Part shown: positions 1 to 8,134 of the stretch, one piece after another
Position numbering within the stretch: position 1 is the stretch's first letter
How the letters are laid out: the number at the start of each line of letters is the position of its first letter
Assembly: GCA_945870855.1 (NCBI GenBank)
Contig: CAMBTP010000025.1
Location: 1-41,122 of the forward strand
Reading direction: 5' to 3'
Origin: Prosthecobacter debontii
Lineage (GTDB): Bacteria; Verrucomicrobiota; Verrucomicrobiia; Verrucomicrobiales; Akkermansiaceae
Length of the DNA stretch: 41,122 nt
The notes under the pieces: model-generated
What the model was told of the DNA's origin: nothing
Database searches by the model: none
The model's input: only the letters and a program-made list of their open reading frames with translations
Position numbers and translations under genes: made by a program

Positions 1-230
1 CCTCTGCTTTGCGGTGAAAATCTTCATTCGGACTGCGGCTTTGAGGTGAGAGCTGTGAATGAAGAATCACAGCAGTCCTGAGCCTGCGGCGCACTCTACT
101 TTGTTGTCACTTCATTTTTGCGCACGAACTTTTGGCAAACGGTATAATCTTTTTCCCAAAATGAACTTGCCAACTTCCGCCGCCCCCCGCTAAGTTCCGC
201 CCCGCCACCGAAAGATGGCAGTCATCCAAC
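1..230. other. Non-coding window start with a nested hairpin
   Basis: I see no gene before the tRNA. The stretch contains a perfect 7-bp inverted repeat, GCTGTGA at 52-58 and TCACAGC at 67-73, with an 8-nt loop. An outer pair, GGACT at 30-34 and AGTCC at 74-78, could extend it. No T-tract follows directly, so it is not a textbook terminator. It may belong to the 3' end of a transcript entering from outside the window. Confidence 0.4.
118..148 (+). promoter_or_regulatory. Possible promoter of tRNA-Lys
   Basis: A perfect TATAAT lies at 143-148 with a weak TTGCGC about 19 bp upstream (118-123). This would give a leader of about 75 nt before the tRNA at 231. The -10 box is good, but the spacing and -35 box are poor, so this is tentative. 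Confidence 0.3.
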
Positions 231-303
231 GCGAAGATAGCTCAGTTGGTAGAGCAGTTGGCTTTTAACCAATTGGTCCTGGGTTCGAGTCCCAGTCTTC
301 GTA
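231..303 (+). tRNA. tRNA-Lys (anticodon TTT)
   Basis: The cloverleaf folds completely. A 7-bp acceptor stem pairs 231-237 with 296-302 (first pair G-U), followed by U8 and a D-arm with AGTTGGTAGA. The anticodon arm GTTGG/CCAAT encloses the loop CTTTTAA, giving anticodon TTT. The T-arm carries GGTTCGAGTCC. The discriminator base is the A at 303. No CCA is encoded, so the 3' end must be added by CCA-adding enzyme. Confidence 0.95.
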
Positions 304-369
304 CTTCCCTTTTCGAAACCGGATTCTCTGCGGTATCTTATATAACTTATCCGCGCGGAAGGTCTTTGC

Positions 370-1818
370 CTACATCCTTTCCACAAACTCCCGAGCCGCG
401 TCGCTCAGCCGGTCTTGCTTTTCCGCGGAGAATTTCTGCCATGTTCGTGCCATCATGGAAGAGCGTGGGGTTTTCAGAAAAAGCTCTTGGTGGTCGGCGA
501 CGAATGTCCAGAACAGGGCGTCCCATGTTTCCGTCCACGGGCCGGCTTTTTCATCGGACATTTTTAGGACATAATTCGAGCCGGAGATGTAGGGCTTGGT
601 GGTGAAGGTGCCGCCGTCGGCGAACTGCGACATGCCGTAGATATTCGGCACCATGACCCAGTCGTAGGCGTCGATGTGAAACTCCATAAACCAGAGATAA
701 ACGGCATCGGGATCGAAGCGGCAGAGCAGCATGAAATTCCCAAGGATCATCAGGCGCTCGATGTGGTGGCAGTAGGCCTCGTCGTGGAGCTGGCGGATGA
801 TCCGGTCGATGGGCGGGATGCCGGTGGTGGCATCGTAAAAGGACTTCGGGATGGGGCGGGTGTGCCCGAAGAAATTCGTATTCCGTATCGCGACGCCACG
901 GTGCTTGTAAATGCCGTGCATGAATTCTCGCCAGCCGATGACCTGGCGGATGAAACCTTCGAGGGAGTTGAGCGGGATGCCCTTTTTTGCGAGCGCGGCA
1001 TCAATGATTTCCTGCGGGGTTAGCAGACCGATATTGAGGACGGGAGTGATGACGGAGTGATTGATGAAAGCGTGTTGAGTAGAGATCGCATCTTCGTAAA
1101 CGCCGAAATCCGCGAAGCGCTCGGTGATGAAATTTTCAAGCCACGCCCTCGCGTCCGCGCGGGTAACGGGGTAGCGGAAATTCGCAGCGGAGCCGGGGTT
1201 GTTAGGAAAGTTTTTCTCCACCCATTTTATGGCCTCGAAAACATACGGATTCTGTTGCGAAGTGGGTGCTTCTGGCGGCGTATGGTTTTTCGGAAGCTTT
1301 TTCCGGTTGTCTTCATCGAACGACCATTGCCCGCCTTCAGGGTTGCCATCGGCATCCACGAGGATTCCCATTCGTTTCCGCTGCGCCTGATAGAACGTTG
1401 CCATGAACGGCTTTTTACGACGGGCGATGTGCTCCTCTAGAAATTCCGGAGGAGAGAGGAAGGCCGGTGTAGGGTGGATATGGAGCGCGATCCCCCGCCC
1501 TTCCGCAAAGCGACGCAGGCGTTTTTCCAGGATGAAATCGTGCGGCTCGGCGAGGTGGAGATCGGTCAAGTCGGCGGGTAGCGCCTTCGGGTAAGAATCG
1601 ATAAGCTGGACGCTGTGGCCGAGTGAGCGAAGTTCATCGGCATACGCCCTTATCGACGCGCGGTGGAGGACGAGCTTCTGCTTGTGGAAAGCGACGGGGT
1701 GATGTTTGTCGTTTCCAAAATACAAGGAATCCTCCGCGAGGAAAACCGGACGCCCTGGCGCGAGCGCGGGATGTGCCGCGAAAAGCTGGTGTGGGAAGAT
1801 CAGGGCAGCAGCAAACAT
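370..1818 (-). CDS. Photolyase/cryptochrome-related flavoprotein (DPRP/FeS-BCP family relative)
   Basis: A protein of about 482 residues related to bacterial (6-4) photolyases and cryptochromes of the deoxyribodipyrimidine photolyase-related group, which bind FAD and act on or sense UV-damaged DNA. The hallmark IGWREFM and HHIERLMILGNFMLL segments and the C-terminal TKPYISGSNYVLKMSD block are present. Characterised family members bind a 4Fe-4S cluster through C-terminal cysteines, but here no cysteine occurs after the LLCRFDP segment, so those ligands appear lost. The open frame extends to 1926. I chose the ATG at 1818 because the family's N-terminal strand (AALIFPHQLF) begins there and the longer form would overlap the neighbouring nucleotidyltransferase. 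Repair versus signalling function is undecided. Confidence 0.85.
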   Translation of the reverse strand: MFAAALIFPHQLFAAHPALAPGRPVFLAEDSLYFGNDKHHPVAFHKQKLVLHRASIRAYADELRSLGHSVQLIDSYPKALPADLTDLHLAEPHDFILEKRLRRFAEGRGIALHIHPTPAFLSPPEFLEEHIARRKKPFMATFYQAQRKRMGILVDADGNPEGGQWSFDEDNRKKLPKNHTPPEAPTSQQNPYVFEAIKWVEKNFPNNPGSAANFRYPVTRADARAWLENFITERFADFGVYEDAISTQHAFINHSVITPVLNIGLLTPQEIIDAALAKKGIPLNSLEGFIRQVIGWREFMHGIYKHRGVAIRNTNFFGHTRPIPKSFYDATTGIPPIDRIIRQLHDEAYCHHIERLMILGNFMLLCRFDPDAVYLWFMEFHIDAYDWVMVPNIYGMSQFADGGTFTTKPYISGSNYVLKMSDEKAGPWTETWDALFWTFVADHQELFLKTPRSSMMARTWQKFSAEKQDRLSDAAREFVERM

Positions 1819-1867
1819 GGCAGAAATATGGCGAGAGGCCGGGCGCGCGCAAGGGCTTTGGGGACGC

Positions 1868-2449
1868 TCAGAAATCCTCTTCCCATGCCGGTGCCGCATC
1901 GGCCTTAGCCTTCTCGAGGATATCAAGCGTGTTGTGATCTGTGCACCATTTCATGATGTAAGGCCAGTCGAGCTTGGCCTCACCTTGAACGGCCATCACG
2001 GCCACTACATCGTCGAAGTCCTTGCCGCGTTTCGCCAAGTTCGCACAGCGTAGCTTCTGGACGATCACGTCCTCGGCGGTGGGGACGGACGCCTGCCTGG
2101 ATAGTAGTGAAAGCGTTTTCCTACGGCTGAATCTGCTCTGGTCATGCGGATCGTTGCTGAGTTCGAACAGTTCGATCGTGAACGGGATACTCGGGATCTC
2201 AATAATCTGCCGCCACGTTCCGGTGATCATCTCGAAGGTAACCTGCGAATCGATCTCGAACCCTTCGGGCAACTCGCGGAATAGTTTTTCCCTCTCCTGC
2301 GCCACGACTTTTAGTACTAGATCAGCGTCCTTAGTGGCTCTGGGCACTCCGTAGCGGTTCGAGGAAAAGGAACCGACGACCATGTATTCAATGCTGAGCC
2401 TGTTGAGGATATCCAACAGCGCACCCACCGCTTCCTCGCCCGTTTTCAA
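1868..2449 (-). CDS. Nucleotidyltransferase-fold protein, partner of the upstream small ORF
   Basis: A 193-residue protein with a minimal nucleotidyltransferase signature: a glycine-serine motif (VVGSFSSNRYG, near residue 25) followed by PRATKDADLVL, whose two acidic residues would bind metal. This matches the MNT/AbiEii-like superfamily of small stand-alone nucleotidyltransferases often found in two-gene toxin-antitoxin-like pairs. Its ATG overlaps the stop of the 99-residue upstream gene by 4 bp, so the two are translationally coupled. The substrate is unknown. A role as a toxin, an antitoxin or an antibiotic-modifying-type enzyme cannot be decided from sequence. Confidence 0.75.
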   Translation of the reverse strand: MKTGEEAVGALLDILNRLSIEYMVVGSFSSNRYGVPRATKDADLVLKVVAQEREKLFRELPEGFEIDSQVTFEMITGTWRQIIEIPSIPFTIELFELSNDPHDQSRFSRRKTLSLLSRQASVPTAEDVIVQKLRCANLAKRGKDFDDVVAVMAVQGEAKLDWPYIMKWCTDHNTLDILEKAKADAAPAWEEDF

Positions 2450-2745
2450 GCGGAATGGTTCCTTTCCTCCAGTTTCCGCAGAAGCCGGAATCGTTTCCTT
2501 AGCATCGCGTGGATCTCGTCCTCATCGGAGCCTGGATTTTCATCGCGGAGGCCTTCCTTCATCCGCTCGCAAACGCCCTGAAAAAGGCGTGGCCCCGCGA
2601 GGAACTTCTCCGCCGGTGACATGGCGCGCGCCTGCCGGATCTTCGCCATGTCGGCGAACCTAGCGTCGCCCTCGATGTCCGGTTCCATGGGCGCACGGTA
2701 AATGAATGCTTCTTTCAGGGCAATCCGCGAATCGGCCATGCTCAT
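2446..2745 (-). CDS. Small charged helical protein paired with the nucleotidyltransferase
   Basis: A 99-residue charged protein with MSPAEKFLAGPRLFQGVCER in the middle and DEDEIHAMLRKRFRLLRKLE near the end. This resembles small proteins that I recall encoded immediately upstream of stand-alone nucleotidyltransferases in several phyla. It overlaps the M20 peptidase upstream (stop at 2742) and the nucleotidyltransferase downstream (start at 2449) by 4 bp each, so all three probably share a transcript. ATG codons at 2745 and 2739 are both possible starts, and a later Met at residue 20 is also possible. It has no catalytic motif. A regulatory or antitoxin-like role is inferred from the arrangement only. 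Confidence 0.65.
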   Translation of the reverse strand: MSMADSRIALKEAFIYRAPMEPDIEGDARFADMAKIRQARAMSPAEKFLAGPRLFQGVCERMKEGLRDENPGSDEDEIHAMLRKRFRLLRKLEERNHSA

Positions 2746-3863
2746 TCCGCCAGCGAACGGATGAATTTCGAGAGGAACGCCCGGCCTTCCTCATACGCTT
2801 CGATCTCGATAAACTCATCCTTGGTGTGGGCTTGGGCGATGGAGCCGGGGCCGATGCAGATGGAGGGGATGCCGGCGGCGGAGAGGTGGGCGGCGTCGGA
2901 AAACCATGGCGCGCCGACGAGTTTCGTGCGCGGATCGGTGGCAAGGAGTTTTTCGATAAAGGGGTTGTCCGCATCCGTCTCCATCGGTGGGTTTTCGTGG
3001 GCGTATTCGATTTCCAACGGGAGACGGAGCCGGGCGATGGTCTCGCGCAGGAGTTGGAGCGCGCCGCCTGCGGAGTGAAGTTCCGGAGTCTGGCGAATAT
3101 CGATTTGGGCTTTCGCGAAGTTCGGAACGATGTTTGCGGCCGTGCCACCTGAGATCGTGCCGACGTTGATGGTGGACGGGCCGAGGATGGGATTATTGTA
3201 GGCGGCGAGGGCGGGCACGAGGGTTTCCTGAAGCTCAAGAAGAGCCCGGGAGAGCTTGAGGATGGCGTTGTCGCCGAGGTGGGGCTGGGAAGAATGCGCG
3301 GCGATGCCGGTGGCGGTGAGTGTGGCCCAAAGGGAGCCTTTACTGAGGTGGACAATGTCCATCGAGGTCGGCTCGCCGACGATAGCGAATTGGTAGTCCG
3401 CTGCGTGGTGCTTCGCGAAATGCTTGGAGCCGTGCTGGGACGCCTCCTCACCCATGAAAGCGACGAAATCCACGGCCACCGGTAAATCGGCGAGGATGTT
3501 TTTATTTTCCCGCAGGGCTTCGAGCATCGCGGCCATCGGGCCCTTGGTATCGCATGCGCCGCGGCCCCAGATTTTGCCGTCACGGATTTCTGCGGAAAAT
3601 GGATCGATCGTCATATTCTCCACGCCCACGGTATCGAGGTGCGGGCCAAGGAGAATGCGCGGGCGGCCATCGAGCGGCGCGAAGCGGGCGATGAGGTTCG
3701 GGCGGCGCGGTTGGATCTCTTCCAGCGTCACCTCCGCACCGATGTCCGTGAGCCACTCCGCGAGGAAATTTGCCAACGCCTGCTCATGGGTCACACCCGC
3801 TTGATCCGGCGCGGCGTTATCGGGGTTTACCGAAGGGATGCGGATGAGGTGTTGGAGAAGCAT
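2742..3863 (-). CDS. M20 family metallo-deacylase (ArgE/DapE-like)
   Basis: A 373-residue zinc-dependent amidohydrolase of the family containing acetylornithine deacetylase and succinyl-diaminopimelate desuccinylase. The metal and catalytic residues are visible: GPHLDTVG (His75, Asp77), GACDTKGP (Asp105), FMGEEASQ (Glu139/140), VGEPTSMD (Glu164) and a C-terminal QAHTKDEF (His346). Length matches ArgE/DapE. The exact substrate is uncertain, but arginine or lysine/peptidoglycan precursor metabolism is most likely. It heads a group of three overlapping minus-strand genes. A 7-bp-periodic A/T tract ending in GGAAGA lies just upstream of its ATG. Confidence 0.88.
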   Translation of the reverse strand: MLLQHLIRIPSVNPDNAAPDQAGVTHEQALANFLAEWLTDIGAEVTLEEIQPRRPNLIARFAPLDGRPRILLGPHLDTVGVENMTIDPFSAEIRDGKIWGRGACDTKGPMAAMLEALRENKNILADLPVAVDFVAFMGEEASQHGSKHFAKHHAADYQFAIVGEPTSMDIVHLSKGSLWATLTATGIAAHSSQPHLGDNAILKLSRALLELQETLVPALAAYNNPILGPSTINVGTISGGTAANIVPNFAKAQIDIRQTPELHSAGGALQLLRETIARLRLPLEIEYAHENPPMETDADNPFIEKLLATDPRTKLVGAPWFSDAAHLSAAGIPSICIGPGSIAQAHTKDEFIEIEAYEEGRAFLSKFIRSLAE

Positions 3864-3868
3864 GCGGG

Positions 3869-3904
3869 AAACTTAAAATTTCAAACTATAAATTTCAAGG
3901 AAGA
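3869..3904. repeat. 7-bp-periodic A/T tract with GGAAGA end
   Basis: On the plus strand this reads as successive 7-mers ACTTAAA, ATTTCAA, ACTATAA, ATTTCAA, followed by GGAAGA. It sits a few bases upstream of the minus-strand M20 gene's start codon (3863). The same architecture recurs at 16335-16370 and 19551-19590, each time directly before a minus-strand ATG. Confidence 0.7.
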
Positions 3905-4065
3905 GGTCGCGGTAGGGTCATTTTGACAAAATGACCCACGCTGCGTGTGTTTGCACGGTGATGGGGGGATTGCTCTGCTACCTTTCCACTCTGCTTTTTC
4001 TTCAGCTGGGCGGTTGCAAAGCGCTGCCGTGCTTGGCATTTTCCCTGTCTGAGATGACAGGAGAG

Positions 4066-5829
4066 ATGGTTACGAATTTAGCGGCTTACCGCTTTGTGCG
4101 GCTAACGGGCTTGAAGGAGCTGCGTGAGGAGTTGATCGCGCTGTGCAAGGGCGCGGGGCTGAAAGGAACGATTTTGCTGAGCGTGGAGGGAGTGAACCTT
4201 TTCGTGGCGGGTTCGGCGGAGGCTGTTTCCAAATTGATGGGGCGGCTGCGGGGGATTCCGGGGCTGGAGGATTTTGAGGGGAAAGTGAGCGAGAGCGAGG
4301 ATCAGCCGTTCCGTCGGATGCTGGTGAGGATCAAGAAGGAGATCATTTCCTTCGGGGTGGAGGGGGTGGAGCCGGGCAAGCGGACATCGCCGAAGCTTGC
4401 GGCGAAGGAGCTGAAGCGTTGGCTGGACGAGGGGCGGAAAATCACACTGCTGGATACGCGGAATGATTACGAGGTGAAGCTCGGGACCTTCAAGGGCGCG
4501 GTGGTGCCGGATATCCGCACGTTCCGGGAGTTTCCAAAAGCGGTGCGTGAGCTACCGGAGACAATGAAGGACGAGACGGTAGTGATGTTCTGCACCGGCG
4601 GCATCCGCTGCGAGAAGGCGGGGCCGTTCATGGAGATGGAGGGTTTCAAAAACATCTATCAGCTCGATGGCGGGATTTTGAAATACTTCGAGGAGTGCGG
4701 CGGTGATCACTACGAGGGGGAGTGTTTTGTGTTCGACCAGCGAGTGGGAGTGGATCCAGCGTTACAGGAGACGGCTACAGCGGTTTGCTATGCCTGCCAG
4801 GCTCCGTTGAGCGCCGAGGATCAGGAGGATGTGCGGTATGTGGCGGGAAAAACCTGCCCGTATTGCTTCAAGCCGGAGCCGGAAAAAATGGCGGAGCGTA
4901 TCGCCGCAGCGCAGGCGAAGCTGGATGCGGTTTGCGAGGTTTTACCGGGATCATTTCCCCAGGAAAACCGCAGGCCGGTGAACGTGGCGGCGAAGTATGA
5001 CCGATGGACGCTGGGCGATATGCTGGCGGATCAGTTTCCGCAAATCCTCCCCGAGGAATGGGAACGTCGCGGTGCGAAGGGTCGCTTCGTGAGCTACGGC
5101 GGGAAGCAGCGCGGGATAGATCATGTCGTGCGTGCCGGGGAGCGGATTTTACAAGTTTTCCCGCCCGAGGTGGAGCCGGATGTCGCGAAGGGCATCCGCA
5201 TTGTCTGGGACGACGAGGCGATCGTCGTTTTGGAAAAACCCGCACCGCTGCCGATGCACGCGAGTGGTAGGTATCACCGCAACACTCTGCAACACTTACT
5301 CAACGAGGTCTATGAGCCGAAGTTCCTGCGGCCCGTGCATCGGCTTGATGCGAATACGCGGGGGCTGGTGCTGTTCGCGAGAACGCGGCATTATTGCCGA
5401 CTGCTGCAACGACAGTTTCTCGAAGGTAAGGTGGAGAAAATCTACCGGGTGCGGGTGCATGGGCATCCAGTGTGGGAGGCGAAAGTTTGTGAATCGGCCA
5501 TTTCAGCGAAACCATCCGGACCGGGAGGTCGCGTGGTGGACGAGGACGGCTTAGCGGCGCGGACGGATTTTAATTTGATCGAGAGATGTGCAGACGGGAC
5601 AGCGCTTCTAGAGGCGCGGCTCGGAAGCGGCCGGACGAATCAGATTCGAGTGCATCTTTGGGAATTGGGTCTCCCGGTGGCGGGCGATCCCTGCTACCTG
5701 CCCGGCGGAAAAATGGGTGACAAGCAGACGCTCGATGTGGGCGATGCCCCAATGGAGCTGGAGGCTTGGAAACTGGCATTCACGCATCCGGTTTCCGGAG
5801 AGAAGCTCGAATTCGAGAACACGAAATGA
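4066..5829 (+). CDS. Fusion of tRNA U34 hydroxylase (TrhO, rhodanese-like) and RluA-type pseudouridine synthase
   Basis: A 587-residue two-enzyme fusion. Residues 1 to about 275 match TrhO/YceA, which hydroxylates uridine 34 of tRNA. They contain the rhodanese active loop FCTGGIRCEKA (Cys176) and a zinc-like CYAC (241/244) and CPYC (264/267) pair. Residues from about 305 hold a degenerate S4-like region and an RluA-family pseudouridine synthase with the catalytic motif HRLDANTRG (Asp428) and the RTNQIRVHL motif. The open frame begins at 3931, but the ATG at 4066 has AGGAGAG just upstream and matches the TrhO N-terminus. The stop overlaps the tilS start (ATGA). No frameshift is seen at the junction. 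Confidence 0.88.
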   Translation: MVTNLAAYRFVRLTGLKELREELIALCKGAGLKGTILLSVEGVNLFVAGSAEAVSKLMGRLRGIPGLEDFEGKVSESEDQPFRRMLVRIKKEIISFGVEGVEPGKRTSPKLAAKELKRWLDEGRKITLLDTRNDYEVKLGTFKGAVVPDIRTFREFPKAVRELPETMKDETVVMFCTGGIRCEKAGPFMEMEGFKNIYQLDGGILKYFEECGGDHYEGECFVFDQRVGVDPALQETATAVCYACQAPLSAEDQEDVRYVAGKTCPYCFKPEPEKMAERIAAAQAKLDAVCEVLPGSFPQENRRPVNVAAKYDRWTLGDMLADQFPQILPEEWERRGAKGRFVSYGGKQRGIDHVVRAGERILQVFPPEVEPDVAKGIRIVWDDEAIVVLEKPAPLPMHASGRYHRNTLQHLLNEVYEPKFLRPVHRLDANTRGLVLFARTRHYCRLLQRQFLEGKVEKIYRVRVHGHPVWEAKVCESAISAKPSGPGGRVVDEDGLAARTDFNLIERCADGTALLEARLGSGRTNQIRVHLWELGLPVAGDPCYLPGGKMGDKQTLDVGDAPMELEAWKLAFTHPVSGEKLEFENTK

Positions 5830-6782
5830 CCGCTCCCCTCCCCATCCCGTGGCCGCCTACCACTGCGCGCAAGAAAAGATGGCTCATCGGCGTTTCGGGC
5901 GGGCTGGATTCGATGGCGCTGATGCACATGCTAAAAGAGGCGGGTTTTCGCGATATCATCGTCTGCCACCTCGATCACTGCCTGCGCGGGAGAGAGTCGG
6001 CCGCGGACGCACTTTTCGTGAAACGAGCAGCGGAAAAGCTCGGATTTTCGGTGGAAACCGCCAAGACCGACCTCAGAAAACGGATGGTCGAAAGCGGAGA
6101 ATCCCTTGAAACAGCTGGAAGAAATGCAAGACATCAAATGTTTTCATCAGTCGCTAAAAACAAACGATGTAAACGATTGTTTTTATCACATCACCTCGAT
6201 GATCAGGCGGAAACGGTGCTCTGGAATCTGATGCGTGGATCGCATGGCTGCCGGGGGATGCAGGAGATTTCCGAGTTGGTCATGGACGGAGTAAGGATCG
6301 AGGTTCATCGCCCGCTTCTGGGCGTCCGGAAATCGGATTTACGGACATGGATGGAGGAGCGGAAGCTGAAATGGCGCGAGGATAAGAGCAACCTTGTGAA
6401 CGATGTGGCGCGCAACCGAATCCGCAACGAGGCGCTCCCCCTGCTGACGGAGATCGCCAAACGCGACGTATCCCCCCTGCTCGCCCGGGCGGCGCAGAGT
6501 GATTCCGTGCAGCGCGAGGTAATGGATTGGGCGCTTACTAAAGCTGAGTTACTCGATCCACAGGGGCGCTTGCATCTCGGCGCTTTACGGGAGCTACCGG
6601 TAGCCCTGCGCCTTAATGCTCTTGCGGATTTTCTCAAATCAAACGGAATTCCCTCCATCAGCAGTGCGTTACTAGAAAATTGCGCAGCGATGATCAATCT
6701 GGCCTCGCCGGCCTGCGTGAACCTACCTGGCGGGCGGCGTTTGCGAAGACGGGCAGGCAGGTTTTTCGTGGACGGAGCTTGA
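5826..6782 (+). CDS. tilS: tRNA(Ile)-lysidine synthase
   Basis: A 318-residue PP-loop ATPase that ligates lysine to C34 of tRNA-Ile(CAU), changing AUG-type to AUA decoding. The PP-loop SGGLDSMALMHML is at residues 24-36, and the family segments HHLDDQAETVLWNLMRGSHG and RPLLGVRKSDL follow. It is shorter than E. coli TilS and resembles compact forms with a reduced C-terminus. The ATG at 5826 overlaps the TGA of the TrhO-RluA fusion, implying coupled translation. Both products modify RNA, and TrhO and TilS both act on the wobble base, so the operon makes functional sense. Confidence 0.92.
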   Translation: MTAPLPIPWPPTTARKKRWLIGVSGGLDSMALMHMLKEAGFRDIIVCHLDHCLRGRESAADALFVKRAAEKLGFSVETAKTDLRKRMVESGESLETAGRNARHQMFSSVAKNKRCKRLFLSHHLDDQAETVLWNLMRGSHGCRGMQEISELVMDGVRIEVHRPLLGVRKSDLRTWMEERKLKWREDKSNLVNDVARNRIRNEALPLLTEIAKRDVSPLLARAAQSDSVQREVMDWALTKAELLDPQGRLHLGALRELPVALRLNALADFLKSNGIPSISSALLENCAAMINLASPACVNLPGGRRLRRRAGRFFVDGA

Positions 6783-6823
6783 AGCAGTTCATCACCCAAT
6801 TCCGCCGGCTTAAGGGTCTTTAA

Positions 6824-6905
6824 ATTTCAAACCTTTACACTTTAAAATTCAGGTATTTCTTATCACAGCTTTTCAGCTTTTCAGCTTTTCAGCTTTTCAG
6901 CTTTC
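6824..6905. repeat. A/T-rich tract with five tandem 8-bp CAGCTTTT units
   Basis: The gap before hisC first holds degenerate 7-mers (ATTTCAA, ACCTTTA, CACTTTA, AAATTCA from 6824). At 6866-6905 there are five head-to-tail copies of the octamer CAGCTTTT, the last ending CAGCTTTC. Tandem copy number could vary by slippage and lies 15 bp before the hisC start, so it would be in the leader or promoter. Confidence 0.75.
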
Positions 6906-6920
6906 ACCCACCTTTCCGCC

Positions 6921-8009
6921 ATGCCCATCTCCGATTTTGCCAACGCCTTTGTCTGTGACCTCGTAGCCTACGAGCCGGGGAAACCCATTGAGGAAACCGC
7001 TCGTGAACTCGGGCTCGACCCCGCTTCGATCATCAAGGTCGCATCGAACGAAAATCCACTCGGTCCCTCCCCTCTCGCGAAAAAAGCCATGGCCGCTGCC
7101 ATCGAGCACGCGCACATCTACCCGGACGGCGGCGGATTCAAGCTACGCTCCGCCATCGCCGGGAAACTCGGCTTCGACATTTCAAACATCGTCCTCGGCA
7201 ACGGCTCCAACGAGATCATCGAACTGCTCTGTCACACCTTCCTAAACCGCAACGCTGAACTCATCGCCGCGAAGCACGCCTTCGTCGTTTATAAACTCAT
7301 GGCCACCCTCTTCGGCGCTAAATATATCGAGGTAGATGATCCGGATTTCATCCACGATCTCGACGCCATGGCTGATGCGATTACGGAAAACACCCGACTC
7401 GTTTTCATCGCAAACCCGAACAACCCGACCGGCACCCATGTAACACAGGAGGCCATCGACCGTTTGATCGACCGCCTGCCGCCACATGTGATTGCGGTGT
7501 TTGACGAAGCGTATTTCGAGTTTCTCGAGACCCCGCCCGATGTCCTTAAACATGTCAGCGCCGGGAAAAACGTCGTCGTTCTGCGCACCTGCTCGAAGAT
7601 CCACGGCCTCGCCGCGCTGCGGATCGGATATGGAATTGCGCCGAAACACATCACCGATCTTCTCCAGAAAGCGCGCCAACCTTTCAACACAAACGCCATG
7701 GCACAGGTCGCCGCGCTCGCCGCGCTAGATGACACGGATCACATCGAGAAAACGAAAGCCGTGAACCGCGAGGGCCTAGCCTTCTACGAAGCTGCCTTCG
7801 CCGAGCGCGGGCTGGAATACGTTCCCTCTGTCGCAAACTTCATCCTCGTCAAGGTCGGCGAGGGCGACCGCGTTTTCAGGGACATGCTCAAGCAAGGCGT
7901 CATCATCCGCGCCATGTCCGGCTACAAACTCCCCGACTGGGTGCGCATCTCCATCGGAACCCCACGCGAAAACCAAAGGGCGCTCGAAGTCCTGGATGCC
8001 GTTCTCTAG
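6921..8009 (+). CDS. hisC: Histidinol-phosphate aminotransferase
   Basis: A 362-residue fold-type I PLP aminotransferase that converts imidazole-acetol phosphate to histidinol phosphate in histidine biosynthesis. The typical N-terminal ASNENPLGPS, FIANPNNPTGTH, AVFDEAYFEF and TCSKIHGLAALRIGYG segments are present. The last contains the PLP-binding lysine, Lys226. Length is normal. No clear Shine-Dalgarno site precedes the ATG at 6921. The gene stands alone with no other his genes beside it. Related aminotransferases with overlapping specificity, such as those for aromatic amino acids, cannot be fully excluded. Confidence 0.9.
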   Translation: MPISDFANAFVCDLVAYEPGKPIEETARELGLDPASIIKVASNENPLGPSPLAKKAMAAAIEHAHIYPDGGGFKLRSAIAGKLGFDISNIVLGNGSNEIIELLCHTFLNRNAELIAAKHAFVVYKLMATLFGAKYIEVDDPDFIHDLDAMADAITENTRLVFIANPNNPTGTHVTQEAIDRLIDRLPPHVIAVFDEAYFEFLETPPDVLKHVSAGKNVVVLRTCSKIHGLAALRIGYGIAPKHITDLLQKARQPFNTNAMAQVAALAALDDTDHIEKTKAVNREGLAFYEAAFAERGLEYVPSVANFILVKVGEGDRVFRDMLKQGVIIRAMSGYKLPDWVRISIGTPRENQRALEVLDAVL

Positions 8010-8105
8010 TCCGCGCCGCGCAAGGAGGGGCTACCTCCGGCTGCCCTTGCCCATGAAGTAGCGATGGCAAGCGCGACACACTCAGCATCGAAATCCCATG
8101 GTCAT

Positions 8106-8125
8106 CGGCGGATTCCGATCCGCCG
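8106..8125. terminator. Hairpin between convergent genes (hisC and prepilin peptidase)
   Basis: A perfect 8-bp inverted repeat, CGGCGGAT and ATCCGCCG, encloses the four-base loop TCCG. It lies between the convergent stops at 8009 and 8135. There is no T-tract, so it is either a non-canonical bidirectional terminator or a 3'-end stabilising hairpin. Confidence 0.5.
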
Positions 8126-8134
8126 CTCCTTGAT

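Noticed and set aside
2660..3583. 307-codon minus-strand open frame inside the M20 gene
   Set aside because: It is Ser/Pro/Arg-rich and lies in another frame of a gene with clear catalytic motifs. It is a high-GC shadow.
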